From Endomychus coccineus (lineage: Eukaryota > Arthropoda > Insecta > Coleoptera > Endomychidae), in the NCBI GenBank assembly GCA_958510875.1, contig OY294067.1:148912243-148976242 (forward strand): a stretch of DNA of 64,000 bases. Reading direction: 5' to 3'. Both the position numbers and the translations under genes were made by a program. Position 1 is the first letter of the stretch; the number at the start of each line of letters is the position of its first letter. The notes below the pieces were generated by a model. It ran no database searches. It had not been told where the DNA came from and was given only the letters and a program-made list of their open reading frames with translations. Positions 36,757-48,985 of the stretch are shown here, one piece after another.

Positions 36757-38580
36757 TTGTCATTGAATATAGAGTTCAACAAGTACGTGTTTTGGTTCGA
36801 TTCAACAATTGCTATTGCTTGGATAAATAGTAGTCCCAATCTTCTTAAAATATTTGTGGCCAACCGGGTATCAGAAATCCAGAATCTAACTGAGAATCAC
36901 CAGTGGAGATATGTCCCAACACATGACAATCCAGCGGATCATGTATCGAGAGGGTTGTACCCTAGTCAAATTCTTACTAGTGAGTTCTGGTGGCAGGGTC
37001 CTTCATGGTTAAAGCTAGACCCTAGTCATTGGCCTCAACTAAACTATACCCTAGATAGTATTCCAGAACTAAAATCCAAAAATCATCAAACTTTTGGGGT
37101 TCAAGATGTTAGTTTCCAATTTCCTTTTCATAGATTTTCTAGTTATTCTCGAATGCAACGAGTTATGGCTTACATTTTAAGGTTTAGTCAGAATTGTTTG
37201 AAACCTCGAACTGAAAGGCAATCTAGCAGTTTAACCTTGAAAGAATTAAACCAGGCTACTATTCATATGGTTAAGATAGTCCAGCAGAATTCTTCTTCCA
37301 AGGAGTATCGAAATTTACTACGTAAAATACCATTAGGCAAACAAAGCAAGTTACAAATGCTTAGCTCATTTCTTGACAACCAGCAAATTATACGAGTAGG
37401 AGGACGTCTAAGAAATTCAGACTATCCCCTAGAGAGAAAACACCCTATTATTTCTACCGTCTAGACATATCTTCACAAAATTACTGTTTCAATATCTTCA
37501 TAAAGCTATGTTGCACTGCGGTCCTCAGCTACTACTGTATACCATACGTCAACTATATTGGCCAATAGACGGTCGCAATCTTGCTAGATTCACAGTTAAA
37601 AATTGTGTTCGATGTTTTAGGTTTAATCCGCAATTTATACAACCTATTATGGGAGATACACCTCGCGATAGAGTCACGCTTTCCAGTCCTTTTAGTATTT
37701 CTCGTCTCGATTATGCTGGGCCATTTTCAATAAGTGATAGAAAGGGTCGCGGTCATAGAATTTCTAAATGCTGGGTCGGTTTATTCATGTGTTTTTCCAC
37801 AAAATGCATTAATTTGGAGTTAATATCAAGTTCTCCAACCGACGCATCCATACAAGCTCAGCGTCGATTTGTTTCTAGAAGGGGGAAACCCTCCAAGACA
37901 TTCTCCGATAATGGGACTAATTTTGTCGGTGCCCAACGAGAGTTGTTTAATTTCCTAAAATCTAGTAGCAATGGTCTTACTTCTACCTCAATAACGGAGT
38001 ACAATGATTGACAGTTTATGCCACCCTATAGTCCACATTTTGGGGGACTATGGGAGGCTGGTATAAAAGTGTAAAACATCATTCAAAACGAGTCCTAGCA
38101 AATGCACACCTTACATTTGAGGAGTTTACTACAACGCTAGCACAGATAGAGGCTGTAGTTAATTCTCGTCCGTTGTGTCCACTCTCGTCCGATCCCAATG
38201 ACTTCCTCTCCCTTTCTCCTGCTCACTTCCTAATTGGAAGACCATTGTTAACCATACCAGATAAAAAGGTGTTGGATTTGAAGATGAATCGGCTGGATCG
38301 TTTTCAACTAGTGCAACGTCTCAGTCAGCATTTTTGACAACGTTGGCAGTCCGACTATTTAACAGAACTACAAATTAGGTCGAAATCGCGGGATTCAAGA
38401 AACAAACTCAAGCTAGATTCCTTAGTTTTGATAAAGGAAGATCAAACCAGACCAACTGATTGGAAACTAGGTCGTGTTACCCAACTTATACGAGGTCCAG
38501 ATGGTAGTGCTCGCATAGCTCTCGTTAAAACAGCTAATGGAGAAATTAAGAGAGGTTAATGCTTGAAATTCCCCAGTGAT
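36757..38580 (+). pseudogene. BEL/Pao retrotransposon pol: RNase H and integrase, 5'-truncated
   Basis: The first block (36757-37464) holds BEL-type RNase H motifs: VFWFDSTIAIAWI, YVPTHDNPADHVSRG and FWWQGPSWL. A one-base shift at 37464 leads into the integrase: zinc region and core at 37508-38011 with RLDYAGPF (first Asp), FSDNGTNFVGA (second Asp) and, after a TGA at 38009-38011 and another shift, FGGLWEAG (Glu), then NSRPLCPLSSDPND and FLIGRPLL. A TGA at 38335 interrupts the tail, which continues to LGRVTQLIRGPDG. The order RNase H, integrase, LTR is that of Bel/Pao elements. Protease, Gag and RT are missing because a Penelope-like fragment meets it at 36757. Confidence 0.93.
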
Positions 38581-38584
38581 TTCA

Positions 38585-38596
38585 AGGCCGGGGGCA
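38585..38596 (+). other. Polypurine tract of the BEL element
   Basis: AGGCCGGGGGCA directly precedes the LTR; such G-rich purine tracts prime plus-strand synthesis in LTR elements. Confidence 0.65.
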
Positions 38597-38839
38597 TGTT
38601 TGGCCCTATCTACTCATTTGTGCAACATGCGCTATCTCCTCTTCTGCCCAACGTTTTAAGTTTGCCAACGTCGCTAGTCCAGCAAAAGGAAGCATCATGG
38701 CGGCAACTAGTATAACAAATAGTCTGCGTTGTTCACTACACAATATATTTGCGTTTGTACCATTCCAAATTAATTTTAAATTGTAAATAAACCTGTTAAA
38801 ATGTTCAACAATTCCTGTTTGATGCTGTCATACTCAACA
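38597..38839 (+). repeat. 3' LTR of the BEL/Pao element
   Basis: Starts TGTTTGGCCC just after the purine tract and ends CATACTCAACA, giving TGTT...AACA termini. It carries an AATAAA signal (AAATAAACCTG) about 55 bp before its end. The 5' LTR is absent, so this is a single LTR and its age cannot be estimated here. Confidence 0.75.
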
Positions 38840-40648
38840 ATTGGAATAAAAGTAGTTTTGAAAAAGAAAGTCTGGAATGTAATACCATAGCAACAAGTTG
38901 GTTTTATTTATTTATCAATTCAGTAATTCAATTCAGAAAGCATTTTTTTCATATGCTCTGGAATCCGGAAAGTATTGCTGAGAAGGCAGAAAAAATTGTA
39001 TTGGATTTACTTTTCCCTAAAGTCTCGTACCACGTATCATGAAGATATGATACTTCCAACAGCTGGAAAGACAATAATGGTGTAGCCATTGTAAAACGAA
39101 TATGTGCTTATGAATCATTTCCACGAGGCCGTTTACACTTTCAGGCTTCTTGTCACTCTTTTACAATCACAAACGTTCGAACCGTCGGCAGTTTGGTTCA
39201 AATATTGGTCAAAAGAGTTCTATCTGTTAAAGAAAATATTTATATTCACAAGTTTTCCAAAGCTGTCGCTTTTCTGGAGAGGAATTCGGTGGATTACAAG
39301 CCTGTGAAGTCGAAGATGCTGTCGCTAGTTAGTAGATATCAATACAATTTTGGTCGTTGCTGACAATGCAACTTATTTGTCAATCATGGTCAACTTGTGA
39401 TTGCTCCCAGATGAGGTTACACTTCATCTTATTTTAATAAGTTCGTCTTCGGCCAGTACATGTTCCACTTGATATTTCTTTGTCTCTTACCGTAAAAGAA
39501 AATAATACACTCCGCAACGCGTCGGCATTATTCATCCATTCGGAAAAATGCCTTCGATTTTGGCAGAATTTTTAAGCTACCAAATCAACAGAAATACACA
39601 GGTGGTTGTTTTAGGAACTACCACTACTCTTGACGCTGATTTATTATTCAGGAAGTGTAAAGTGGCAGGGGCGTACATAGAAGAGTCGATTGAGAAGAAG
39701 AAAAAGTTTGCAAACTTCTAACGGGACAAAAGGAAATTTTGACGACTTCCACGGATGGATCAGCAAGTGTTTCTGATAATCCTCAAATTAATTTACCTGA
39801 GAATCAAATCAGAGGCATTTTGTTTGCAGGTAACAGTTTTGAAAATGAACAAAACTGTTCATTTTATTCAAATTATTACGAATAATAAATAATTTCAAAT
39901 TACCTGTTAGTTTTCGTTATTGTGTTAAGAGTTATAGTATGTATTTCAACTGTACCTTTATGTTTGATAAATTCATGAAATATTATGTGCTGAAATATTT
40001 GAAATAGTTTGCAAAGTTTGCTATGACGACTTTTCGGAAATAGACCGGAAATGAAGCATTTTAGGAACTGAAATAGAGTCCGTAAAATAGCTATTTTCGG
40101 CAGCGTATACAGAAAGAGTCTTTTCTGTCTGGTATTGTATTTCAGAGAGTTTCGCCCAATAGTTATCAGCTTCAACATATATCAGTAGCGAATATAAGAA
40201 GAAGAAATGGAAAAGTTATAATATCTAAGTCTGCAGGTTATATTACTGCAGTGTCTTCATATTTGAGTTCCTCACCATATAATATCGTGAAGCTCTTTTT
40301 TAACTAGTGTACATCCTACTGAAGCTATGATGCCAGATCATCAGTCTATAAGCGATTGTTATTTGATAAAGATATAGTTGATTGAAATCATTGATCTAAA
40401 CAGTATCTCTAATATTTGATATTAGAAAACTGAAACCGTTAAGTTTTGGAAAAAGTTGTTGTTAACGCTCAAGTTAATTTTCACGAAAGAACAGGCGTTT
40501 TCGTTAGAATCCCTATTCACTTTAATTAACAACACACTGTAGTCAATAACTTTGTTTTCAGAACAAATTACCATAACTATTGTTTGCATTTCAGGTTGAG
40601 GCTATGGTTACTAACCCCGTTTGTTGTTAATTCACTTGCGTAAATCCT
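38840..40648. other. Unassigned stretch
   Basis: No supported gene. Around 39590-39720 one frame reads GTTTTLDADLLFRKCKVAG before breaking; I do not recognise it. Confidence 0.35.
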
Positions 40649-40876
40649 TTAAACTAGGTTATTGTTACATTTTATCGCAGCCAGTGATGATGTCCGAACA
40701 ATGCAGGGCTGAATACCCATGTATGCTGATAATTCATTAATATAGTAATTGAATAGTCTAGGCCTCCGGCAGGGCTGTTGTAGAGTTCCTCTTGTTATTA
40801 CTCTGAATACGAATTGCACCCAGCCTATTTCAACCTGTTGTTTTCCAGCGCTCACATAAGTTGTTACCTGGACCAC
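40649..40876 (-). pseudogene. Non-LTR retrotransposon RT palm fragment
   Basis: The 75-codon minus frame reads VSAGKQQVEIGWVQFVFRVI, TRGTLQQPCRRPRLFNYYIN and ELSAYMGIQP. The order matches the LINE RT block with a fingers strand, the RGxPQGxxLxPLLFxxYIN motif and then the YADD catalytic strand. Here PQG reads LQQ, and the YADD position reads IVRT, so the active site is lost. The group is jockey/CR1-like. Confidence 0.6.
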
Positions 40877-42559
40877 CTACCTCAAGGGTATATAATTTAT
40901 TAACCAATAAGTTATGATTCACATTGTTGGAATGCCTGGCTGCTAAATTCTCAAATATCCTTCAGTGAAAGTAAGTTGAAAAAATTCTATCTTGTAAGTT
41001 TCATAAAACCAATAACAACATAAAAATGACAACTAATTGTTGAATAGAATTCAGATAATAGTACTACTCACTATAAGTTCTATCAATCATTATGATGATG
41101 ATCAAAAATGATTGTCATTCTTCACGGCTCCTGCTCTCCAAAATTCAATTTGGATGAAGAATAACTTCCAATACATGATCAAATGGTCGAAAATAGTCGA
41201 CTTTCTAAATGTTAGTTGTACAAGGAGCAATGAATAAAAAACTTTCTTCTCAATCCTATTACAGTTTCCGGTCGCTATATTTACGATATGTTCAGAATAC
41301 TGTGAAACCGTAATATAGTATTCTATCTGCAATTTCTGAAACAAGCAAAGTTTTCTAAAGATATTAGAGTTTGTATAAAGTAGTTCTATTAGGTCATACT
41401 TCGTCTCCAAGCTTTATCAAGAACGAATGCCGATATACCGGCAACAGTGGACGCGTAAAAGGAGGGTTGTCACTAGGCTATTTCAATTTGTCAGGCCCTC
41501 AATTTCACGAGCCAAGTAAAATACACCCTCAGGAGTTACCTCGAAGGCCCATAAGTATAAAACTTGTCTTAGGGGACGAAAGAGCTACTTTCCGTTAGAT
41601 ATAGAGCACTATAAACGAATTGCTCGGTTCTTAAATTTGATTCCAGATTTATCATTTCCTCGCGAGGTTTAAATGTTGTATGTAGATTTCCTGCATAAAA
41701 TAAGAATTATTTGAAATATATGTTACTGACATGAGTACCTGGAATGACAAAATACGTAAACATGCACGTTTCATGACAATGTTTCCTTCTATTTATTGTG
41801 TGACCCGATATTATACCAGGTTCATAAAATCCAAATCCATGGTATTCGCAAAATACGTATACAGGGATAAACTTAAGAAGCACTAAGCTCTATCTCGGTC
41901 TTATACTTCTCACATATTTTCGCCGAGATGAAAGTAGAGAACAGAATGAATCTTCATCGCCTTTGTAGAGACACCTATAGCAGGAGTCGAATAACATTCA
42001 TTTCTTTGCATATTCTGAACACAATTATTGTATAATGATTGAGATTATCCACTTGAGCGCATGCGACTTATGCTGAACTATTTTTCACATTCAATATTTG
42101 AAATCTGTCTCCCTCCCTCACTTCCATTTCACTCAATCAATTGTTTTCTTTACTAAACACGTCATCTTCAGAATGAGCCTGTTTTCAACAAATACTTGTA
42201 CTCAAGCACCACATTGATATTCATACATCTTAATAAGCATGTTGGCAACTGAGTGGTCATCTCCACTAGAAAATGGATGATTAGTTCTTTGTTCTACTGA
42301 AGATTGCACCCTAGTTATTGAAGTAGGTATTTATACTTCCAAATATCAAAGTGGTGCTTGAGTTGAAGTATTTGATTATTTTGTGTTGGTCACACTATCC
42401 GTTGCTGTATTGACTTCAACCTCTATCATTATCATTGAAAAAGAAGCGTTCTAATCCCTTCCATTTTCAATATTTATGGAAACGATCAACCGTCACCAGC
42501 AGCTGAGGTCAGGCGATATATCTGAGCCGACAATACGACTGTTATTACGATGATAACAT
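40877..42559. other. Unassigned stretch
   Basis: No supported gene. A 75-codon open frame at 41371-41598 (plus) is locally GC-richer but unrecognised. Confidence 0.35.
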
Positions 42560-42979
42560 AAGAAGAGCAAGGAGAGATTCGGAATATTAATTCAGACAAT
42601 ATATTCCTTCGTTCAAGATCTAAGAGCACCGTTGTTGATTGTTCCCAAGAAAATAGGTCAAGACGGAAAGAAACGATGGCGTGTCGTAATTGATTATCGT
42701 CACCTGAACCTTAACATTGTCGATGATAAATTACCATTACCAAATATAACTGAAATTCTAGAATCAGTGTCAGGCTCAATGTATTTCACACATTTGGACT
42801 TTGCTCAAGGGTACTATCAGGTCGAACTAGAACTAGGAAGTAGGCCGTGTACCGCTTTTACATCAGGTCACGGAATGTTTCAAATGAAGAGGCTACCAAT
42901 GGGCATAAAGATTAGCCCTCCAAGTTTTTCTCGAATAATGACAATAGCCATGGCAGGTCTCAATTATGAAATTATCTGA
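42560..42979 (+). pseudogene. Ty3/gypsy reverse transcriptase, N-terminal part
   Basis: Starts with LLIVPKKIGQDGKKRWRVVI and DYRHLN, then FTHLDFAQGYYQVEL (first catalytic Asp) and FQMKRLPMGIKISPPSF. The frame ends in a TGA at 42977-42979, exactly where the YxDD strand should be. Upstream of 42600 the match fades, and no protease or Gag is present, so the element is 5'-truncated. Its continuation is in another frame from 42966. Confidence 0.92.
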
Positions 42980-45407
42980 TTGTGTTGGAATAAATCTGAG
43001 AGATCACAATGCTAATCTGATCAAAGTGTTTGAGAGGTTAAGGAAAGTCAACTTGAAACTGAATCCTTCAAAGTGCGAATTTTTGAAAAAGGATATCTTA
43101 TATTTGGGGCATGTTATAACTTCAGAGGGCATCCTACCTGATTCGAGCAAAATATCAGCCTTGCATAATTATCCGGAGCCAAAGTCGGCGGATGAGGTTA
43201 AGAGGTTTGTTGCGTTCGCTAACTATTATAGAAAATTTATCCCAAATTTCGCGAAGCGAACTTGGTGTTTAACGCAACTGACCCAGAAAAACGCTCCATT
43301 TATTCGGACGAGGGATTGCCAAATGTCATTTGAAACAATAAAAAAGGCTTTGATGTCCCCACCAGTACTAGATTTTCCAGATTTTTCCGCTGAGAACCAG
43401 TTCATAGTACACACTGATGCGTCAGGAAAAGTTTTGGTTGCAGTACTATCTAATGGAAATGGAAAACCGATTGCCTACGCCAGTAGAACACTTAACAAGG
43501 CAGAAAGTAACTATGCCACAATAGAAAAAGAGTTACTAGCGATAGTATGGGCAACACGACATTTTCGGCCGTATTTATTTGGTAAGCGATTCAAGATCAT
43601 AACAGATCACAGGCCGTTGATTTTTCTTTTCACACACAACAATCCCTCAAGCCGTCTGACAAAGTTTAGGTTATGCTTAGAGGAATACAATTTCGACATT
43701 GAATACATTAAAGGTTCTGACAACGTAATAGCTGATGCCTTGTCACGAATTTCGATTGAAGAGCTTAAGAGCATAAATCAACACAGCATAGCAGTTTTCA
43801 CAAGGGCACAAACAATAACTAAAGAGAAAGAGGAAATAGAAACTAAAGTGAGGGATAATAATCAGGTTATCGAACGAAATTCGGGTGCGCAACCGAAAAT
43901 CGTTGAGATCCTTAAAAAATCCAAACAATGTACGCAACTAACAATAATGAATAAGAAATTGAAGAATAAACTAATGAAAAACGATGATAGAGTAGCTACT
44001 GAAGATGAAAAATTAATATACATGCCCTCTATGAAAACGATCTTTATCGATCCAGATGATCTGGCAGCAAAACCGCTACGCCGTTTGTTGGTACATTTGG
44101 AAACATTGTGTGATGAAATCGACATAGAAGAGGTAGTAATAATAAAAGAAGATAGCAATATTGCATTTTTGAAATCGTTGGCCAACGAACTTAATAAAAA
44201 TGAATATAAAAATTTTGATATACCTAGGATATGCATCGTTAATAAAAGAAAATGTATTGAGGATAAAAAAATGCGTACAGTTATTCTAAATGATTTCCAT
44301 CTATTGCCGTCGAGTGGACATGCAGGTAGTAGGAGAATGACAAAAAAAATACAGAAATATTATTTTTGGCCAGGTATGACTAACGACATTTACAAATATG
44401 TAGCGAGATGTGACCAATGTCAGCGGAATAAACACGATAGACATACAAGACAACCTCTAGTAGTCACAACAACTGCGGATCGAACATTTAGAAAAGTATT
44501 TCTAGACATTGTTGGACCACCAGACAAAGACGATGATGATTTTACATACATACTGACGTTTCAGTGTGATTTAACTAAATTCATAGAGGTTTATCCACTT
44601 AAATCAAAGGAGACCAATGTTGTAGCTAGAACATTTGTGGAGGATTTCATCCTAAGATATGGGACGCCTACGGAAATTTGTACTGATCGTGGAACAGAGT
44701 TCATGTCAACAGTTATGTGTGATGCAGCGAGGCTCCTGAATATCAACAAATTAAACAGTACAGCATATCACCATGAAACAATTGGGGCGCTGGAAAACAC
44801 CCATAAACATTTGAAAGCTTTCTTACGTATAATGACGGGGAATCAACCTGAAAATTGGAGTTCGTGGCTTCGATATTGGTGTTTCGTGTTTAATACTACA
44901 GTTCATACTGAGACTGGTTACACCCCGTTTGAGCTAGTTTTTGGTTTTCTGGCGACATTGCCATCTAATTTGATAAACATTGAAAAAACTGATCCCATTT
45001 ATAATCATGATAATTATCTAAGCGAATTGAAATATAGGTTGCAACGAGCATGGTTGGATGCTCATCAGAATTTGGTGTCGAGCAAGGTAAAACGTAAGGC
45101 ACACTACGATAAGAGTTGTTATCCTAGGTCTTACAACAAAGATGATTTGATATTAGTTAAGAGTGGAACGGGAAATAAACTTACCGAAATGTACGAAGGT
45201 CCTTATGTTGTGATCGCGGAACGCGAACCGAATGTTCTGTTTCTAAAAGGAGGAAAAACTATTGAAGTGCACAAAAATAGAACAAAGACCTATCGGATTC
45301 AAGTGCGCTACGATTTAATTCAAAAATGCTTAACTATGCACAAAACGGGATGTGTTCGAGAATGCATCGCAACAACCTTGAATTACATAATTTTAGTAGA
45401 GCATTGA
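42966..45407 (+). CDS. Ty3/gypsy pol: RT thumb, RNase H, integrase (active-site damaged)
   Basis: An 813-codon open frame. It resumes after the RT active site: SDCVGINLRDHN, then KCEFLKKDILYLGHVITSEG. RNase H follows (HTDASGKVLVAVLS near 43410; TIEKELLAIVWATRHF; TDHRPLIFLF). The integrase has an H/H-C/C zinc region (SSGHAGSRRM to CDQCQRNK, 44310-44430), a DDE core (FLDIVGPP, CTDRGTEFMS, ALENTHKHLK, 44500-44820) and an EGPYVV motif near 45200, of the GPY/F type. The YxDD of the RT is destroyed by a small deletion and frame change at 42966-42979, so reverse transcription would fail although the remaining 2.4 kb is open. Long ORF preservation with a dead RT suggests recent inactivation. Confidence 0.95.
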   Translation: MKLSDCVGINLRDHNANLIKVFERLRKVNLKLNPSKCEFLKKDILYLGHVITSEGILPDSSKISALHNYPEPKSADEVKRFVAFANYYRKFIPNFAKRTWCLTQLTQKNAPFIRTRDCQMSFETIKKALMSPPVLDFPDFSAENQFIVHTDASGKVLVAVLSNGNGKPIAYASRTLNKAESNYATIEKELLAIVWATRHFRPYLFGKRFKIITDHRPLIFLFTHNNPSSRLTKFRLCLEEYNFDIEYIKGSDNVIADALSRISIEELKSINQHSIAVFTRAQTITKEKEEIETKVRDNNQVIERNSGAQPKIVEILKKSKQCTQLTIMNKKLKNKLMKNDDRVATEDEKLIYMPSMKTIFIDPDDLAAKPLRRLLVHLETLCDEIDIEEVVIIKEDSNIAFLKSLANELNKNEYKNFDIPRICIVNKRKCIEDKKMRTVILNDFHLLPSSGHAGSRRMTKKIQKYYFWPGMTNDIYKYVARCDQCQRNKHDRHTRQPLVVTTTADRTFRKVFLDIVGPPDKDDDDFTYILTFQCDLTKFIEVYPLKSKETNVVARTFVEDFILRYGTPTEICTDRGTEFMSTVMCDAARLLNINKLNSTAYHHETIGALENTHKHLKAFLRIMTGNQPENWSSWLRYWCFVFNTTVHTETGYTPFELVFGFLATLPSNLINIEKTDPIYNHDNYLSELKYRLQRAWLDAHQNLVSSKVKRKAHYDKSCYPRSYNKDDLILVKSGTGNKLTEMYEGPYVVIAEREPNVLFLKGGKTIEVHKNRTKTYRIQVRYDLIQKCLTMHKTGCVRECIATTLNYIILVEH

Positions 45408-45684
45408 TGTTTTTATAAGTAGCTGTGAACTTGACACTTATTTTATGTTTACTATATCATAGGGCTTACCTTGAAAAAAAAAAAAAACAATCGACATCAA
45501 ATATTTCATTTTATTATAAGAATTTGTATTATGTATCGTATTGCACTCACTCATATTAACACCGATGCTGGAGAGAAAAGAAAGATTTTAGAATCCAAAT
45601 TTATGATAGGAGTGTTATTGTTGTTTTGACGAATTTATTCACTTTAGACATAGCAAATAAATTCTTTTCTCTGCAGGGAAGGTG

Positions 45685-45990
45685 TAGGGAAAATATAGCG
45701 TAATATTTAAGTTTAATAGCCATGCTGAATATGTATATATTATTTAGAACAATTATTATTGATACACTAAGCAGTACGACACCCGTGACGCGAGGGGCGA
45801 ACGTTACCTTTCAGGTAACACTTGAATTGACAGATATAGATGTCTCGATATTCTACCGAGAACGACATGGTACTATCCTGTCACGGGTACTATTGACTTA
45901 GTGATGTTTCTTATTGTGTATCAGTGAATAAACCACCTTACCACAACGTCATCTTTTATTCTGCGGTGTCCACGCAGATATCCCAACCTC
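45685..45990 (+). repeat. Possible 3' LTR of the second gypsy element
   Basis: A purine-rich tract (GGGAAGGTGTAGGG) near 45678 is followed by a segment with an AATAAA signal near 45926 and a GC-richer part. The edges are guesses because the 5' LTR is missing and no target duplication was found. Confidence 0.4.
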
Positions 45991-48480
45991 ATATAATCAA
46001 AAACCACCAAAAGCATGATATTCCATAGAGGCAAAGCAGTTGGAGTGAAACTTAGCTTATTTCACGTAGTCAGATAAGTAATACTATACCATACTATACA
46101 CGCTGCTAATTTAATTGCCAGCTATTCCAAAACAAATTGAACGACATACATTCCATATTTTCACTTTGCTCACTATATAGTGCAAGGGAAGTATAGCGAT
46201 CAGGCCAAAAAAAATGTGATGACATTCTATTTTATGTGACAAATTTGGATAGTTCATGTGACATCGAGTGTCATTATAAGACAAGGCTATATCATAGTAT
46301 TTTAAAACGGTTTTCGACCTGGTTCGGGGCTTTGGTGAACTTGCAAAAAGTTCAAAGTTAACGTTTCGATCATTTTCCGGGCTCGAACCCGTCGCCTATT
46401 TTAGCTTGTCGAGTCCAAAAATGTCCATCGATTTATTCGAAAAAGGCATATTCCTAGTGAGTTTTCTAGGAACTCGGGTACCAACTTGAACCGGCCAGTA
46501 TTATTGTTGATGGAATAGTTTCGAAAGTCGACCTGGCAGCAAGTGTCAGGATGAAACAAGAGTATTAAAATCATTATGTAGACTATTTGAATAATGTTTC
46601 AATGTTACTCAGAGTATATTTTAAAGTTTTTCATTAGCGGTCTTCAAATCATTTACAATATATTTTCGCTACAATCATACATTCAACTCGCAGAAGTGTC
46701 CATCTACTTTGCTTACAAAAGTGAGGGGAACTCACGTGATTGATTGAACAGAGCTCTCTCACTTTTGTATAGTAAGCTGAATTTAAGTATTGAGAAGGAG
46801 AAAATTCCAGCAACATTCCCAATTCTATGAAAATTTTGTGTATGATTAACAATTTTTTCAAGTGCTAATCAGTGTTCTGCATTCCTCGTAAGTATTTGGT
46901 TCTTATTGAATGAAAATTCGACCACTTAATACAGTAAATAATTATTTCCATTCATCGATATCTTCCGGACTCCTTTTTGAATCTGATGTGTTGTAGTCTC
47001 AGATACTGCAATTGCATAGCAGGTATTTTTCCGAAATTCACATTTTCCATGCATAAATAAAACAGTGCTTATACGTTTATAATTTTATACATTACGTATA
47101 ATTCCAACTTATTTGATAATATTTTATTGAAGGTTATCAATCAAATCACTGAGAAAGTAGAATATGAAAAATATTTATATGCACTAAATGGAAACTTCCT
47201 AAACTAATAGAAGAATCTGAAAATATCCCCTTTGAAGTTCGAAATAAAATCATTGTATGATCAATATCATCGCATATTTTGCTGATGAATTTTAAGCAAA
47301 TATGTATGTAGTTTCCTTTTCTTCTTTGTTGATTTGATTTCCAGTCTTCGATATTCGTTTCAAATATTGCAATAAGGAACGAGAACCCATAAAACTTTTA
47401 ATTCTTCAAAATTTGTCGGACGTTACGAATGATTAGTGTCTAGTCTCTGATGAAGCCTTGTTTGCGGTTGGTCCAATGCAAAATCGGATGCGTCACCGGA
47501 AGTTGTTCCAAATATATAAATAATAATAATAACAACATTTATTCAGGTGTAATATACTTCGAGAAACAGTGATGAATTTACTTTATATAACATATATAAC
47601 ACCAGACAAGAAACACCAAGTATCTATGCACAGGGCTGAAAAAAAAACTAGATAAAAAATAAAATCCAAATGGCTTGTATATGTATTTGCTAATGGTCTG
47701 TCGCCTGGCACTGGCGTTGCTACAACGTTGTGGTTCGTTGACCTGAAACTTCTTGAATATTCTGGACTACAACATATTTTGAACACCATTTCCGAAAAAC
47801 TGCCTTGATCCTGCTAACGCCTCTTTTCTCCGCCTCATCTCATCCTTTCTACTGCTTCGACATTATCTTCCCTCTTTTCTCCATTCCTTCTCAGAAAAAT
47901 TTTCTTCTGTTTCTAATTAGTGGTCACTTACCATTTCATGATCACTCGTGTTCTTGCTAGATTTATCACTGAAGTCACTGCCACAGTCTCTCTGAAATTG
48001 TGATCACAAAGTCGTGAAGAATGTACATACTTATCTTAATAATCCGCCATATTATTGGAGAATTGTAGGACAGCTAATGATGTTGTGAGGTCTCACAGAA
48101 CGCTATGAAGTAAAAGTACAAAAAACAAATTGGAGTATGGAATTCAGTCACTTTGAAGAACCGTAGCTAATGCTTCCAGTAATGAAATGAGAAATTAATG
48201 AACTGTCCTATTGATAACTGATATAATCAATTCCTAAATTCTGAATCGATCGTGCATGTCCTTCTTAGTAATTGTCAGATTTCGTGATTTGGTAGCGAAA
48301 TGTATGCAATCTCGGTAATAGATGAATATCAACCAATTTATTCGTAGTTTTTGCCTGTTCAAATTGAATTGTAATAGTTTCCAAGTGTTGATTGATCTTG
48401 TTTGATTCAATAACCCAATGATGGCGGTAATATTATGGACAAAAGCCATTACCTATAGGGCTATTTCATGAAATTTTCAT
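45991..48480. other. Unassigned stretch
   Basis: No supported gene. A B-box-like GGTTCGAGCCC on the minus strand near 46383 lacks a matching A box and cloverleaf. Confidence 0.35.
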
Positions 48481-48593
48481 TATTGCCAGGTGACCTACAT
48501 GATACATCTTCATAATTCAGAGAATTGTATTCTATATCTCTTAATGTACTTGCCAATTAGGCAATGCAATTTCAAACTTGTTCATATATATAT

Positions 48594-48629
48594 ACAGTCC
48601 AGGGTGTTCACCAATTACACCACTTTAGT
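48594..48629 (-). other. tRNA-like module, 5' half only
   Basis: Minus-strand 5' half of the cloverleaf (ACTAAAG, D arm with AATTGG, anticodon stem CTGGA) cut in the anticodon loop, where a TATATA tract begins. Confidence 0.75.
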
Positions 48630-48985
48630 CCTGTTAAATTTTTATATTTTTGTAAATATAAACCTCTGAAAGGATAGATCATTGATGAATACAATGCGAT
48701 TCGATGCCCTACCATAGATCAACTATTCACGTACATTCATCTGAAGTTCAGTCCTTTTTTGAAGTAAGGAATGTAGGTTAGTACTGCTATGGTTGGCAGT
48801 TACTTGACAGTTCTTATTCAAATGACAGCATCCCGGTTCTTATATATTTCAATAGAACTGACTGAGAATTGTTCTGGTTAATTATAAACAAGTTTAAAGT
48901 TTCTTTGCCTAATTGGTCACTATCGTGTATGTAACTTGAGAGATATAGAATTGAATTTTCTGAATCATGAAGATAACTTATATAA

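Noticed and set aside
43743..44236. Minus-strand open frames opposite gypsy pol
   Set aside because: Antisense shadows of the pol ORF, hydrophobic because of the AT-rich sense codons.
46340..46400. B-box-like GGTTCGAGCCC with a GAAACGTTAAC nearby
   Set aside because: No A box, no cloverleaf and no hairpin before GAAA; neither a tRNA nor a hammerhead.
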